Assembly: GCA_002104905.1 (NCBI GenBank) | Contig: MCFE01000160.1 | Coordinates: 1 to 64,000 of the forward strand | DNA: 64,000 nt | From: Basidiobolus meristosporus CBS 931.73 | Taxonomy: Eukaryota; Basidiobolomycota; Basidiobolomycetes; Basidiobolales; Basidiobolaceae | Direction: 5' to 3' | Shown here: piece by piece, positions 1 to 11,123 of the stretch | Position numbering within the stretch: the stretch's first letter is position 1 | Layout of the letters: each line of letters starts with the position of its first letter | Translations under genes and position numbers: made by a program | The notes under the pieces: generated by a model | Databases searched by the model: none | What the model was told of the DNA's origin: nothing | Seen by the model: only the letters and a program-made list of their open reading frames with translations

Positions 1-88
1 AGCTTTTATGAACAAGTTATAACGAGATAAAATTGGGGAATTTTACTGACTATTGTACAATCAGTACTACTAAATATGTTTTCAGTAG

Positions 89-1204
89 TTACATTACTAG
101 TGCAAGACCAATCATGGCAATGAAACGAATTGCTCGACAGACCTTTTCCAGTAGGGAAAGCAGTAACGAAATAAACATGTTAGAAAAATACGCTTGTCCA
201 AGCTGAAGCAAGCATACAACACTGTGTGCCATGGGCTCTATAATCACAAACGAAGCTACCACAGAGCTGTACACGTTCTGGCTTAGAACGGGGTTTGTAC
301 CTGGGTAGATCCCCTCTATTCCGATGGTAAAAACTACGCTAAGTATATAAAACACTCCGAATAGTGAAATTAGATAAAGTACAGATCCCAAGAGTTGCTC
401 CATCCGGTACCATATCAACACCTTCCTGTGAACATGCTCCTTAACGTCTGAGATTTTCTCGGTGTATATATCCTCGTTGATGTGGTTCATCGCACCCATT
501 GCAGTGAAATCTTTGCGCAAGGAATAGTCATCTGATTCTACGGAGACAAAAACAGGGGCAATACATCTACCCGAAGAATACAGTAATGTGACAAGTATGC
601 TTGCGGGAAACATATACTGTCCTTGGTAGCTCTGTGGTATATATTGGAACATCCAAAGACAATAGGTATACTTACTGATGATATACGCCCAATAGAGGGC
701 TAAAGCACCAAAGCACACCTTTGTGGTAATGGAGCTATCCTTTGCGATACGGCTCTGAGAGATGCTGATCTTGTGCTTCAGTAGAAGTGGTATATCGTCG
801 TGGTGAATCTCGGTTAGAACCTCACATTGAGGAGGGACGCAAAGTGTAGGCCTTTGGAAAACAGACAAAATGGGTTTTTTCCAGGATGCTCCATCAACGA
901 TGATTGCATTCCTTGGGATCATTCGGGCTGACCTGTCCTTTGGACAGACATTGACCCAGAAAGCGGATCCATCGTAGGCAGCCCTCAGAGCGGACTCCAT
1001 GTGACTTTGGTTGTCTTTTGCCAAGCGAATCTCCACAAACTGAGTGATGATTTTTCTAACAGCAATCATAGGAAAGAAAAAAATCTTGAGGCACTCCGCT
1101 GCCTGTCTAACCACGCCGGAACCTCTCGGGACATTCTGAATCCTCCCCAGGATATACCTCTCCAGAATTCTCACCAAAAAGAGAGTCAGTACCAAATTTA
1201 ACAT
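89..1204 (-). CDS. Multipass membrane protein of unknown function, 371 aa
   Basis: This is a single uninterrupted frame from an ATG at 1204 to a stop at 89. I do not recognise the family. Hydrophobic stretches that could span the membrane lie near residues 1-20, 165-185, 203-217, 273-300, 315-340 and 348-371. A hydrophilic central part (about residues 60-160) contains the charged stretch VCPKDRSARMIPRN and a proline/cysteine segment CVPPQCEV. The layout, with polar regions between hydrophobic blocks and hydrophobic ends, fits an integral membrane protein of the ER, vacuole or plasma membrane. No transporter signature or catalytic motif was seen. Its start faces a 2.1-kb region shared with the divergent CBS-domain gene. 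Length and composition support a real gene; function is unassigned. Confidence 0.6.
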   Translation of the reverse strand: MLNLVLTLFLVRILERYILGRIQNVPRGSGVVRQAAECLKIFFFPMIAVRKIITQFVEIRLAKDNQSHMESALRAAYDGSAFWVNVCPKDRSARMIPRNAIIVDGASWKKPILSVFQRPTLCVPPQCEVLTEIHHDDIPLLLKHKISISQSRIAKDSSITTKVCFGALALYWAYIISKYTYCLWMFQYIPQSYQGQYMFPASILVTLLYSSGRCIAPVFVSVESDDYSLRKDFTAMGAMNHINEDIYTEKISDVKEHVHRKVLIWYRMEQLLGSVLYLISLFGVFYILSVVFTIGIEGIYPGTNPVLSQNVYSSVVASFVIIEPMAHSVVCLLQLGQAYFSNMFISLLLSLLEKVCRAIRFIAMIGLALVM

Positions 1205-3348
1205 CAGCGGCCCCCGGTGGCAAAGTTCAATAATTTCAATTTCGATGTTAGACTGTCGCGTTATATAGGGTCACATCAAGCGGACTGAACTCGTCCAAAA
1301 TCACCATCCAAACCAAAGAGAAAAGGGGAAAGTTCGATTCAAACACCCTTGCACAGTGTGAACACTCTGTGTAAACATTTACCACCACAGAACAAACGTC
1401 AAGTATGGGTCACCCCACCCAGCGCCTGGATCAAAAAAGGTATATCGATGGGAAGCATTGCCACAGCACATGGATGCGAATCTATCCTAAAATGGACATT
1501 AGTGTAGATTCGAATTGATCCCCTGTATACATGACGTCAGGCTTCACGTCAACAATAATAATGCTACAGCCATTGCCATGCTGCTGAACCTGGCAGAACG
1601 ATATTACCACCATCTCCACTACGCATCAGATAATGGAACTTCCAAGCTGTGAATCGAGAATTATACGAGGAGCCTATGCTGCCATGCACAGTCACAGATC
1701 TTGATCCAGCGCGAATGGGATGTCTTCCATCGCTCGTGAATCCAGTTTGGTAGGCTCCAACCACATGCTTACCTGGAGGAGACTACCCAGATGGGAGTTG
1801 TGCAATCATTAGCTTGTTGGTTGTTGGCAATAGAATCTCACATGGTTCTACTTATCCCTTAAAACGACTAGGTTCATGGGTGGGTAAGCGGTGCATGTGG
1901 ATTTGGTTTGTAAGACATCAGCTAATTTCATGGGTTCGTAAAATCCTAGAAGTTTTGGGAACTTTCAAACTCGTCTATATGGCTCTAACTTGGTACCCCA
2001 CTTCCTGGAACCCTTCTCAAATCATTCGTATCATTAGTCTCGAAACTTATCTAAAAGCGTAGATACTTTGTTTGAACTCAATATACCATTTAGCGAATAC
2101 CATACAAATCTTCTGGTTCTCCGAATCGCTTACATGCCCCCTAATATCTTGTTACAGACTTCGCTGATTCAAAGAGATAGCTAATATATCACAAACCAAA
2201 CCACAAGTCCACAATTCATAAGTTAGCAACTAGCTAAGCACAAACCGAAGATACATGAATAATGTGCCAAGCTAAATAATTGAAGCAGCATATTGTACTT
2301 CTAAGAGCTACAAGAGGTTTGTGCATGATCCCCCTCCCTTCTAACAATAATAAGTCGCTTCCCAGTTCTCAGCTTTACCTGCCTCAGAATGAATTGCTTG
2401 GGTGCCCGCTTCTTGACACCTGGGAAATAATCGTATCGCCCTCCAGTTCATTTGGCCAAAGCATGGACTCCGTTACGGAAAACCCTGGAACAAAGTATTG
2501 GGTGGCTTAAAATATGCTACGGAGACTTCCATCTTTTTGGATTACCACCGAAAATCGACCTTAGGAGTGATTTCTATGCCAAGGATTATACGATTTTTGA
2601 AACTTGAAAGACGATGTATTAGGAGCATCCGTACTCCATCTGGCCTCAGGAAGCTTATAATTGATACTTGGGCTTGACACTGTTGCGTGGAACTGGGAAG
2701 GAAGTCTGAATCACTGCGATCCATTCTATGCCAGTGCCTGGAAGTACACCATTCACTCTTCGCATTGGAGGCGGGTAGGAATAACGGCATTGATTGGGTG
2801 GTACAGATGTATGAAATATCTTGTGCCAGTGGCTAACCAGGATCGTCAGAGTCCACCACCACTGATGCGCAAGGCCCAAATTGGTTCTCCGGTATGAACA
2901 CTGGCTTTCCCCGCAAAACCCAGCGGCAAAGCCAGGGTCAATATTAGATCCAGCAGATGGTGGATTAATGAAGCATAAATTTTCAGGCTCATCTTGTCTG
3001 CAGCCAGATCGTGTGACCACATTCATCAAGACATTATTCTCATCCATGTTTGGAGACGAGATTCATTTGTGAAATATTACCGTCGATTCACAGCATACTC
3101 ACATACACACGCATTACTGGAACTTTATGGGCCAATAACTCTGACTCCGGCGACCAATTAGGCGCATTACACATTGAAAATCCACAAAAATGATTTGATC
3201 TTTCCATTGCTAATTGCCAACTCAACTAAGCCACAATTGTGGCCATCCCCGAACAAATGATATAACACTTTTCGTCCCTGCGGATTCCAGACTCAACCCC
3301 CAAGTCCGACTTTCAATAAGCAAACAGTACAATTCCTTTATCCCAGGT
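1205..3348. other. 2.1-kb intergenic region between divergent genes
   Basis: No convincing gene is visible, and all frames are broken by stops. It must hold the promoters of the membrane-protein gene (minus) and the CBS-domain gene (plus). On the minus strand at 2992-2846 there is a 48-codon frame beginning MSLKIYASLIHHLLDLILTL, whose first 28 residues look like a signal peptide. It stops soon afterwards without a recognisable mature domain, so it is either a small multi-exon secreted protein that I could not assemble or chance. Confidence 0.5.
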
Positions 3349-4390
3349 ATGCCAGAGAAAACGATTCTTGAAGTAACCCCTGCTGAGTTGAAGCAGCAGA
3401 ATGAGCGTCAAACGCTGATTGCCGCTCAACCCGACATCACTGTTCGAGATGCTCTAAGCAAAATGGCTTCACACAAGATCGTTTCGTTGCCAATTTTCAG
3501 CCACACCGCACCTGACAAGATTGTCAATATTGTCAATGCTATGGATATCTTATCCTACATCGTCTCCATCACCAAGGCCCCCTCGGGTGAGATAGCCACC
3601 ACTTTAGACACGGAGAAGTTGGCGAAACTTGATCAGAATATTGAGGTGGTGATGACTCTGGACAACGAAAAGGAGAGCTATCGCATCATCGAGACAGAAA
3701 CAAACGAGCCCTTGAAAAAGGTAACCTCCCTACCCCTTCCTTGAGTATACCGTATTTGCTCACCTCTCTGCTTGCAAAGGTCCTCAAAGCCTTTTCCAGC
3801 GGCACCCATAGAGTTCTTGTGTACGACTACGTCAACAACTCGGCTCCCTTTATTATCACCCAGTCTGACATCATCAGATATCTGATTGCTCACCCAAAGG
3901 CCGGAGGCAAGGTCGACGTCAGCAGGAGCATTTCAGACTTGGGTTTGGTTCGTGGACGTGAGCTTCTGACCGCAAAGGACACGGACTCGGCACTGGCAAC
4001 GTATCACCTGATGGCGGAGCTCAACTATTCCTCTGTCCCTGTGGTCGGCGCAAATGGGAAGTTGGTGTCGGCGTTGAGCGCTGCCGATTTACGGGGACTT
4101 AACCCTAAAGCCTTCAATAATCTGACCAAGAGCGTCATACAGTTCCTTGAGGTGGATTTCAACTTTGTCCTTACTCTCCTACTACAACTGCAAGCCCAGC
4201 TAATCCCCATTCCCAACAGGTAACCGACCATGGCAAGGCGCCGCTGAAGACCTGCGACAAAGACGCCCCTCTAGCCGAAGTCTTTACCAAGATTATCGAG
4301 GCCCACACCCATCGTGTCTGGGTGGTTGAGAATGAGAAAGCCATTGAGGTGATCACCCTATCCGACATCATCCAGCTATTCAACCAATAA
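3349..4390 (+). CDS. Four-CBS-domain protein (two Bateman modules), AMPK-gamma/Sds23-like
   Basis: Three exons, 3349-3720, 3780-4151 and 4220-4390, join in frame (introns of 59 and 68 nt, GT...AG) to give 304 aa. Four CBS repeats are visible at about residues 20-80, 110-160, 178-230 and 250-303. Repeats two and four carry the THR plus beta-strand pattern (GTHRVLVYDY, AHTHRVWVVE) and end in SDII, as in the nucleotide-binding repeats of AMPK gamma/Snf4. CBS pairs bind adenine nucleotides and act as regulatory modules. The protein has no kinase, channel or IMPDH domain, so it is a stand-alone sensor: either a gamma-type subunit of the Snf1/AMPK kinase or an Sds23-like phosphatase regulator. I cannot choose between these. 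An in-frame ATG-less extension upstream of 3349 exists; the ATG at 3349 is preferred. Its 3' end converges on the Trm44 gene, 132 bp away. Confidence 0.8.
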
Positions 4391-4522
4391 GGTGGATCCA
4401 ATCGCTCCTGACCATCGGGGCAACCAAGCGGCTGTATCCCACGTTGATTTATTTGAAAATAAACAGGATTTCGTTTCTTCACCAAACTGCCTACCATTGT
4501 CGGATGCACGATCCTCTCTGGT

Positions 4523-6537
4523 CTAATCAACAGGCTCTGGCGAGGGGGGTCTCTTCCGCTTCTCCAATTTGCTGCGCCTCAGGACCTCCTTCTCTCTGTC
4601 CGAGATTCGGGGGACAAAGTCTTCTGAGCTACTGACCAGCTGGCGGATCATCTCCAGCGTCTTTTCATTGGACGCTTGATCCGAGGCAGCAAAGATCCGG
4701 CTCCTACCTATGATGGCGACGTTCTTGGTGGACGGTATACGCAGGTGTTCGACTTCGACCTGGTAACCGCAGGCCTCCACCAAACCCTTAAGATATTCCA
4801 GGTAGCACTGGAATCTTCCCTGACTCTCCACCTTCTTCACGAACTTCTTGCCGCTCAGCTCGAATAGACAGCAGGGGATGATCACAAACCTACGCTCGCG
4901 TGTGGTGGGGAAGGAGTTAGCAGGGGGATCTAGCATGTGCGAATGGCTGATGTTGAGGCACTGACTTGGTGTCGAAGTTAGATCTGGCGGCAATGATGGG
5001 GATCCAGGGAACTAGCTCGTCGGCATGATTCCCGATAATCCAGTCTGCCTGGACTTGAACCTCGTTGGGTATCAAGGTTTGGCTGACGAGCTTCGTCTTT
5101 TCTCCAAACATGCTCCAAACCTTTCTGGAGCTCTGATCGATCCCGTGTCCGGTGTATCCCTCCTCGTTCAACAGATGCACAAGCAACCCATTTCCGCACC
5201 CGATATCCACGAAGGTCTGGTGGCTGGATGGAGAACGGAATGAATAGACATACTTCACGCTTCAAGGCAAGAGCCGCGCTCTTACCTGGTTCTTGAAGTG
5301 GCTTTTCTTTCTAGCTCCCACACACACACGAGCCAGGCAGCTATGGCGATATCTTCATACACGAACTTGCGAGGGTCGGTCTTTTCTGGCCAGGCATCCA
5401 CCCACTTTTTGGCATATTTGGCCTCTAATGTATCCAGGAGAAGAATGAGATAAACGCTTTGTTCCCGCTTCGAAGAGAATTGATCCAAATATTTACTCAG
5501 ACGCTCGTAGGCTGACAAGTACATCTCCTTTGGTACGACGATGTCATGGTGCACCCTCTTTTGGTACCCAAGAGCAGTGCTGATGCCCCATTTGAACAAC
5601 TTCTTCATGAGCTGAGACACTGCGTATTTCTGTAAAGTGTGGTGGAATGGGCGTGTTACTTCGCTGTGTATGGTCCAGTTGGCAACGTAATCGAGATGGG
5701 CACGCTAGATATATATTGCAACGTACCATTTTATCGTTAAACTCGACGCTGTTTGGCAGCTCTCGAATTTCGAAGCGAATCTCTGGGACATGACTGGTAG
5801 ATTCCGAACAAAAACACTTTAGCTCCTGTATGCGGGGTATAATTGACATCATTGCGTGCATACTCATTTATGTATCTGTACCGAAAGGCTTCTACTTTGG
5901 GGTAATAGAAGGGAAGCTCTTTGTTTGGTTCAACTTGTGGGGTAAACACGGCATAAGCCTCTATAGGTACGAGAAATCAGCAACTCTCGTCACGCGATCC
6001 GAATAACCTCTCTTCTTGCCAACCACAAGCTGAATTTCAATCAAATTGTGGAAATACGTTCGGTAACTTACCGTTGTCGCCTTCGACAAATTCCACTAGT
6101 TCCACTAGCTCTTCGTCTTTCGTTTTTCTCTTCGGTACTAATATACGGGTGACTTTGTAATCCCCGTTTTCCTTTTTCTCCTCAGAGATGTACTTTGCCT
6201 CTTTTACCGGGGGAATAATCAGCTCTGGCTGCAGGGTCCACTGACTCTGATAGTATTGTTGAAGGTTAATTGTTACGATCTTTCGCTATACTCTGGTGAT
6301 CGGGTAACCGGGCTTGGCATTGAAGAAAAACAACTGGGATAGTGGAAGTATACATCTATATATTGAAGTCCAACTAACCATGACTTTGGCAAATTCCTCT
6401 AAACCGAATTCAACTTCGCATTTGACCAACGGCTTCCAGCCATCGTTTGTTCCAGTCGGGGACACATCGAACTCGTATATTGGTAGAAATTTCTGATACG
6501 ATTCTAAGCTTGGTTGCTTGTTGCTTGTTTCGGACAT
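4523..6537 (-). CDS. TRM44: tRNA (uracil-O2-)-methyltransferase Trm44
   Basis: Eight exons (6537-6379, 6333-6292, 6246-6072, 5960-5864, 5793-5727, 5629-5286, 5223-4966, 4889-4523) join in frame to 502 aa. The enzyme methylates the 2'-O of U44 in tRNA-Ser using S-adenosylmethionine. The diagnostic core is present: YYPKVEAFRYRY, the block GYQKRVHHDIVVPK, KTDPRKFVYEDIAIAAWL, the SAM-binding loop FVDIGCGNGLLVHLL (about residues 299-313), GHGIDQSSRKVW, then ADWIIGNHADEL, WIPIIAARS and FVIIPCCLFEL. Spacing between the tryptophan-glutamate helix and the SAM loop matches human TRMT44 without gaps, which fixes the intron at 5224-5285. A longer in-frame start upstream would need TTG, so the ATG at 6537 was chosen. 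Length is close to the fungal family. It converges with the CBS gene and is divergent from PEX2 across 1.5 kb. Confidence 0.9.
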
Positions 6538-8074
6538 GCTTATGGTCAAGGAAACAAGGAATAACTATACTAAATGGCGCTTCAATTATCCCTACAGGAT
6601 GGCCCACAAAAAAGCACGAAGAAAAGTCACTCGATCGAATCATTTTTCACACAATCAAAGTTTATCGAATAGTGCACCATCACTCCTTCTCATGGATGAA
6701 TTCCACTGTTCGCGGGAGATGCCGCGCCATCCGTGATGCTCCCGCGAAACAACCCCACGCGACATGATGTTTGGTGCCACACAAAGAGATCCCCTCCCAG
6801 CGGGGTAAACATCCGGATCTTCGCGAGATTTATAGATATTTCCAGTGACTTTTGGTGATTTGGATTGCGCTATCTAGGGAAACAGCATGAGAGCATGGAT
6901 GCTAGTATTTCATTCACACCGTTAGAAAGCAGCATAGTTGTGTGAGGTAGAAACATATGATGAAAGCAGCCAAGGTTCGAGAGTGCATTGGTTAAGGGGT
7001 CTACTGATATCTCAATAGAATAGCTAGGTGTTTGTGTACATCTAAATACCCTGATGAGTACTAATAGTACTGAACGGTTATGGTAAGAAGCATGTCATTT
7101 TGTTTTCATGGCTGAATATGAATAGGTCCGTCTGTACATATGAAGAGAACATCCCTTGAATAGTCAAACCATGGGGGCCTCATTTGATATATGGCCAATG
7201 GATCAGAACTTTTTGGCTGGGCTATACTAAGCCTCTGAGGTGCCAGTTGGGACTGTGAGTGTAGGCAAGTATGCATTGTGAACGGGATGCTCAAGCCATC
7301 AAATCACAGGTTTACAACCGAGTGGCCTCTGGAGGAAGAGCACCATTGAAATGACGACGGCCAACCACAATGTAGCAACCGGCTTGCGTTTGCTCAACCT
7401 CTCCTGATCGACCATCTTAGCCAGGTGGCTTATCTAGTGGAAAACTTCAAAGTGGATTTTCCTAGTTGGCTTGTGGTTGGGGCAACCAGGGCTTTGTGAT
7501 AAATCCATTCTAATCTGCCTGGCTGGAGATATTCATCCATCTCGATTCACCGGGATACCAAGGAGAGTATTGTCCACCATCTGCATCTGTGGCCACCGAC
7601 TGCCTCCAAGCATTCGTTTTCCCATCATCTATCAGGTATTAAATATTTTAGATGGGACCATGCCTAGAATTCCCCAAGGCTCGCCATAAAATCCTTATTT
7701 TTCTAAAACCCCATGGTTAACTGTAGACACTAGGGTCAATCAGCTTCTCACCATCAGCCATTCCGATTCTATTGCCATATTGCTGATTACACTTACAGAT
7801 GTCCCTCGAAATAGCCCAGCTTCTCGTCTCATTTGCCAACACACCACTCATGTGAAAGTCTCATCAGCTGCTCATGTATTATAAATCCGATATAAACCAT
7901 CTCCACGTGACTGGCCAGGTCTATCATACTGATAATCTATGATTTAGTAGAGTGATGACAAATCTGTAAAATTATAATATCCGCAAGCTGTACCACCTGC
8001 CCAGGAGCGTCCATCCATTTTACGACAGAGCGCGAGTGGCAAACCACCTACCAACTGCACATTTGCTTTTCCCA
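6538..8074. other. 1.5-kb intergenic region between TRM44 and PEX2
   Basis: It separates the divergent starts of TRM44 and PEX2. Several frames of 60-105 codons cross it, but none has a recognisable domain, splice pattern or family motif. I see no RNA gene and no long repeat. It presumably contains both promoters; no specific element could be assigned. Confidence 0.5.
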
Positions 8075-9575
8075 ATGGCAACCAGAGTGCCTACCCAAGT
8101 TACAGGCGAGAGGACCTTCCCTCTAACAAAAGACATTCGGCCTACAGAGGTGACCGCTCCTCAGAATGCCCCAGATTTACCACCAACCACGCCTATTTCC
8201 ACTCTACCAAGTCAAAATCAGTTCTGGAAATCAGACTGGGACAACATGAAGTCCGGACTGACCACTCTCAGAAAAGCCCTCATCACTGCCTCCACCGTGC
8301 CTTTACGAGTGCTTCGCGTGAGTCAGTTGGATGCGGAGCTGTTGGACAATGAATTGGAGGACATGTTGAAGGAGCAATTGTGGTCGGCATTCAGTTTATT
8401 CAAGGTAAGTTGAGCCGCTTCTAGGAACAAGATAATTCGCTGCTGATTCACCATCGTGATAGAAATTCAACATCAAGGAGAAATTCCAGCCGGAGCTCTC
8501 GGCCATACTTCAGTTCTCCCTTTACAGATTGTCCATCTGCGCCCCGAGCAACGCTACCTATGGCTGCCAGCTGCAGAACCTGAAGTTCCGCGACGAGAGA
8601 GCTCACCAAGGCGGATGTAGGTGATGATTTTTCCAAGGATTCTATTGTCTGTACTAATGAACCATCCCATGGCTTAGTACAATCGATCGCAGTGGATGCG
8701 CCGTTGAGTAGCTACCAAAAAACCATGTATGGTATACTGCAGATCGGTGGTGAGTACATGTGGAGTAGGATCAACCGATTGCTATCGAGTTGGGGATGGG
8801 GCGAGCTGGATACGGTAAGTCACCCACGCTCACTTCGCACAATTAAGCACTTGATAACACCCAAACTTCTACACCACAGAACAACCCACGTAAGACCATC
8901 TGGCAGGCGATCCAAGTGCTAGAGAAGATATTCAAAGCAATGAGCTTGGTAAACTACCTTTACTTCTTGTGCACCGGAAAGTACGATGTTTCTTGGTAGT
9001 TCACCCTCCTCCAGGCCTTCATGCTCACGACCGTTTTTCCCCATGGCAGATACCGTACGCTGATTGAACGTGTGCTGTCTATGAGGCTGGTCTATGCTAG
9101 AAGAGAGGTCACCCGTAATGTCAGCTTCGAGTTCCTCAACCGGCAGCTGGTGTGGCACGCATTTACCGAGTTCCTCATGTTCCTGGTACCTCTGGTGAAC
9201 CTGGAGCGGCTCAAAAACTCGGTAGTGAAGAGGATATTTGGCGGTACACAAGAGGGGGCCTCCGAGCTACCATCCCATATATGCGCCATTTGCTACGGGA
9301 ACCAAGACGAGAACGGAGATGTTCTGAGCTGCACATTGAATATACCATACGAAACTAACTGTGGCCATAGATATTGCTACTACTGCATACAAACAAAGCT
9401 TATGACCGATCCCAGCGGCTTCTCATGCCCACGTTGTGGTGAGACGGTGACTACAAGCCATCGCGTAGTTGAGAAGGTTGATACTGCGAGTGGCGATGGG
9501 GATGAGGATGGGGATGGGGATGCGGACGAGTCCCATATCAAGGACAACACTCCCGAGAACGAGATTGTGTCGTGA
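8075..9575 (+). CDS. PEX2: Peroxin Pex2, peroxisomal RING E3 ubiquitin ligase
   Basis: Five exons (8075-8404, 8463-8616, 8678-8814, 8880-8980, 9050-9575) give 415 aa. Pex2 forms, with Pex10 and Pex12, the peroxisomal-membrane ligase that ubiquitinates the import receptor Pex5 for recycling. Family hallmarks are RVSQLDAELLDNELEDML followed by KEQLW, then SNATYGCQLQNLKFRDER, IGGEYMWSRI, and FLCTGKYRTLIERVLSMRLV across the last intron. A C-terminal C3HC4 RING runs from about residue 319: CAIC, then CGHRYCYYC, then CPRC. Hydrophobic helices between residues 150 and 310 fit the known membrane part. After the RING comes an acidic Asp/Gly tail encoded by an imperfect GATGGG repeat (9495-9530). A GTG-initiated in-frame extension upstream of 8075 was not used. 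The stop is 159 bp from the stop of the convergent deacylase gene. Confidence 0.92.
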
Positions 9576-9734
9576 ATTGTAATTCATTAATCCCGCTTTG
9601 CACATAGGCCATCCCAAGAAAAGTACGTCCCATCCACCCATCTAGTCCAGCTTTCCCATTTTTCTAGTAATTTATTAATTCGACAAAGAAAAATGTTCGG
9701 AACCCGTCAAATAAAGTCGGCAAAATGATATATC

Positions 9735-10623
9735 TCAGAGCTCCGAGCTGGAGGTCATCACGGCGTCCGAGTCGGAGGGGGTGGAGATTTCCTTCTTGCC
9801 CATTCTTTTGAGCTTCTCTTTGCCCTGTGGGACTGGCTCTTTGTAGTCGAATTTGCGGGAATCCAGTTCCAAGGTCACTGGGCCGTCGTTGGCGATGCTC
9901 ACGACCATGTGCGCCCCAAAGACCCCATCTGATGCAGAATGAATGGTTCTTAGGTATAGGCGATTGCAAAGTAGACGGTACTAAGTCCTACCTTGAATCT
10001 TACTGGGGTTGTATGCGGCGCCAAGTTTCTTCAAGAATTCCTCGTAGAACGCTCTGGAAGTGTCCGATTTCATCGAGTCGTGGAAGTCTGGTTTGCTGCC
10101 TAGGATTTCCATATAAGCACTGGAGAGCCCAACAAGAGGCGGTTCCGTGCCAACTTACCTTTGGTGGTTTTTCCATACAACGTGAACTGAGAAACTACAG
10201 CAAATCCACTGTTAATGTCATAAACATAGTCAAGTCTTGTTGCTCAAGCTCACCGCACAGGATCTCCAGATCAAGGTCCTTGACACTTTTTGTCCACGGC
10301 CTGTCGTTTTCATCGTTGAACACACGGACATTGAGAATCTTCTTGACCCTAGGAATGGTGGGTGAGTTGCGTTCAGGGCAGCGAACGAGTGTGTGCTTTG
10401 AGGTTGGGGTATGCTTACATATGCTCGAGATCCTTTTGAGTGTCTGTTACCGCGATACCAATAAGTACGCATATCCCATTGTTGATTGAGCTGACTTGTT
10501 TGCCATCAACTACACGAATCGACGAGAAAGTCAGCATCGAAGGATTTTCAAGGGGCTCCCCTGGAATTTTCGCCACTTACCCGACACGCTGGCGTTGAGC
10601 ACTCGTTGTAATACGGCTCTCAT
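9735..10623 (-). CDS. DTD1: D-aminoacyl-tRNA deacylase (D-tyrosyl-tRNA deacylase, DTD1)
   Basis: Six exons (10623-10581, 10509-10419, 10348-10254, 10194-10159, 10099-9992, 9928-9735) close in frame to 188 aa. The enzyme hydrolyses D-amino acids wrongly attached to tRNA (and Gly-tRNA-Ala), a chirality checkpoint of translation. The start MRAVLQRVLNASVSVDGK, the block KILNVRVFNDEN, the active-site motif SQFTLYG and the second motif NDGPVTLEL (the family's NxPVT loop) are all present, as is GSKPDFHDSM. The C-terminal 35 residues, rich in Lys, Ser and Asp, extend beyond the usual domain of about 150 aa, as in several eukaryotic homologues. Introns are short (59-90 nt). A TGAGTCA heptamer lies at 10742-10748, about 120 bp before the start; it may be chance. 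Confidence 0.93.
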
Positions 10624-11123
10624 GTTCTCTATTCTATATCCAAACCGGGCAAGGCCGTGGGCTTCCACTCTGAACCTTTACCTTGATCGCCTTGTTCAGT
10701 CACGTGACTGAGGAAGAGAATGCAACCTTGATGAGTGGATATGAGTCAAGATAATCTAGGAGACAATTGTATCAAGCAATACCACTCGTAGCTGGATGGC
10801 AAATGATTGACAACCCCAATGGACACAGCTCATTCATCAACGGATGTTCCCAGATTGGTCATACCCGAAGGTCACCCAACGGCAACACTGGTCGCTTATC
10901 AGAGCTACACACGGTACAAGTCCGGGGAAATTCCATTTTGCGGGCATCGGGGACTGTAGGGGAATTCTTGGTAAAGATAAAGCATGCTTTTATTCATGAG
11001 TGTTTACTGATACATTGGCATAGTCTGGCATTAGCACCATTGTAATGTGGCATTTACTTTGGCTCGAAGTAATCTACACCTGTTTACTCGTAAACGATAA
11101 CAGGATGGGTGTACGAGACGGAT
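10624..11123. other. Intergenic region upstream of DTD1 and downstream of aspartate kinase
   Basis: A 500-bp spacer containing the DTD1 promoter and the 3' end of the aspartate kinase transcript. No gene seen. The only recognisable sequence is TGAGTCA at 10742-10748. Confidence 0.5.

Noticed and set aside
2542-3047. Minus-strand frames with FINPPSAGS resembling the start of a Kre9/Knh1-type secreted protein
   Set aside because: The resemblance is limited to a few residues, no signal peptide is in that frame and the rest does not match.
9495-9530. GATGGG repeat as a stand-alone microsatellite
   Set aside because: It is within the Pex2 reading frame and encodes its acidic tail.
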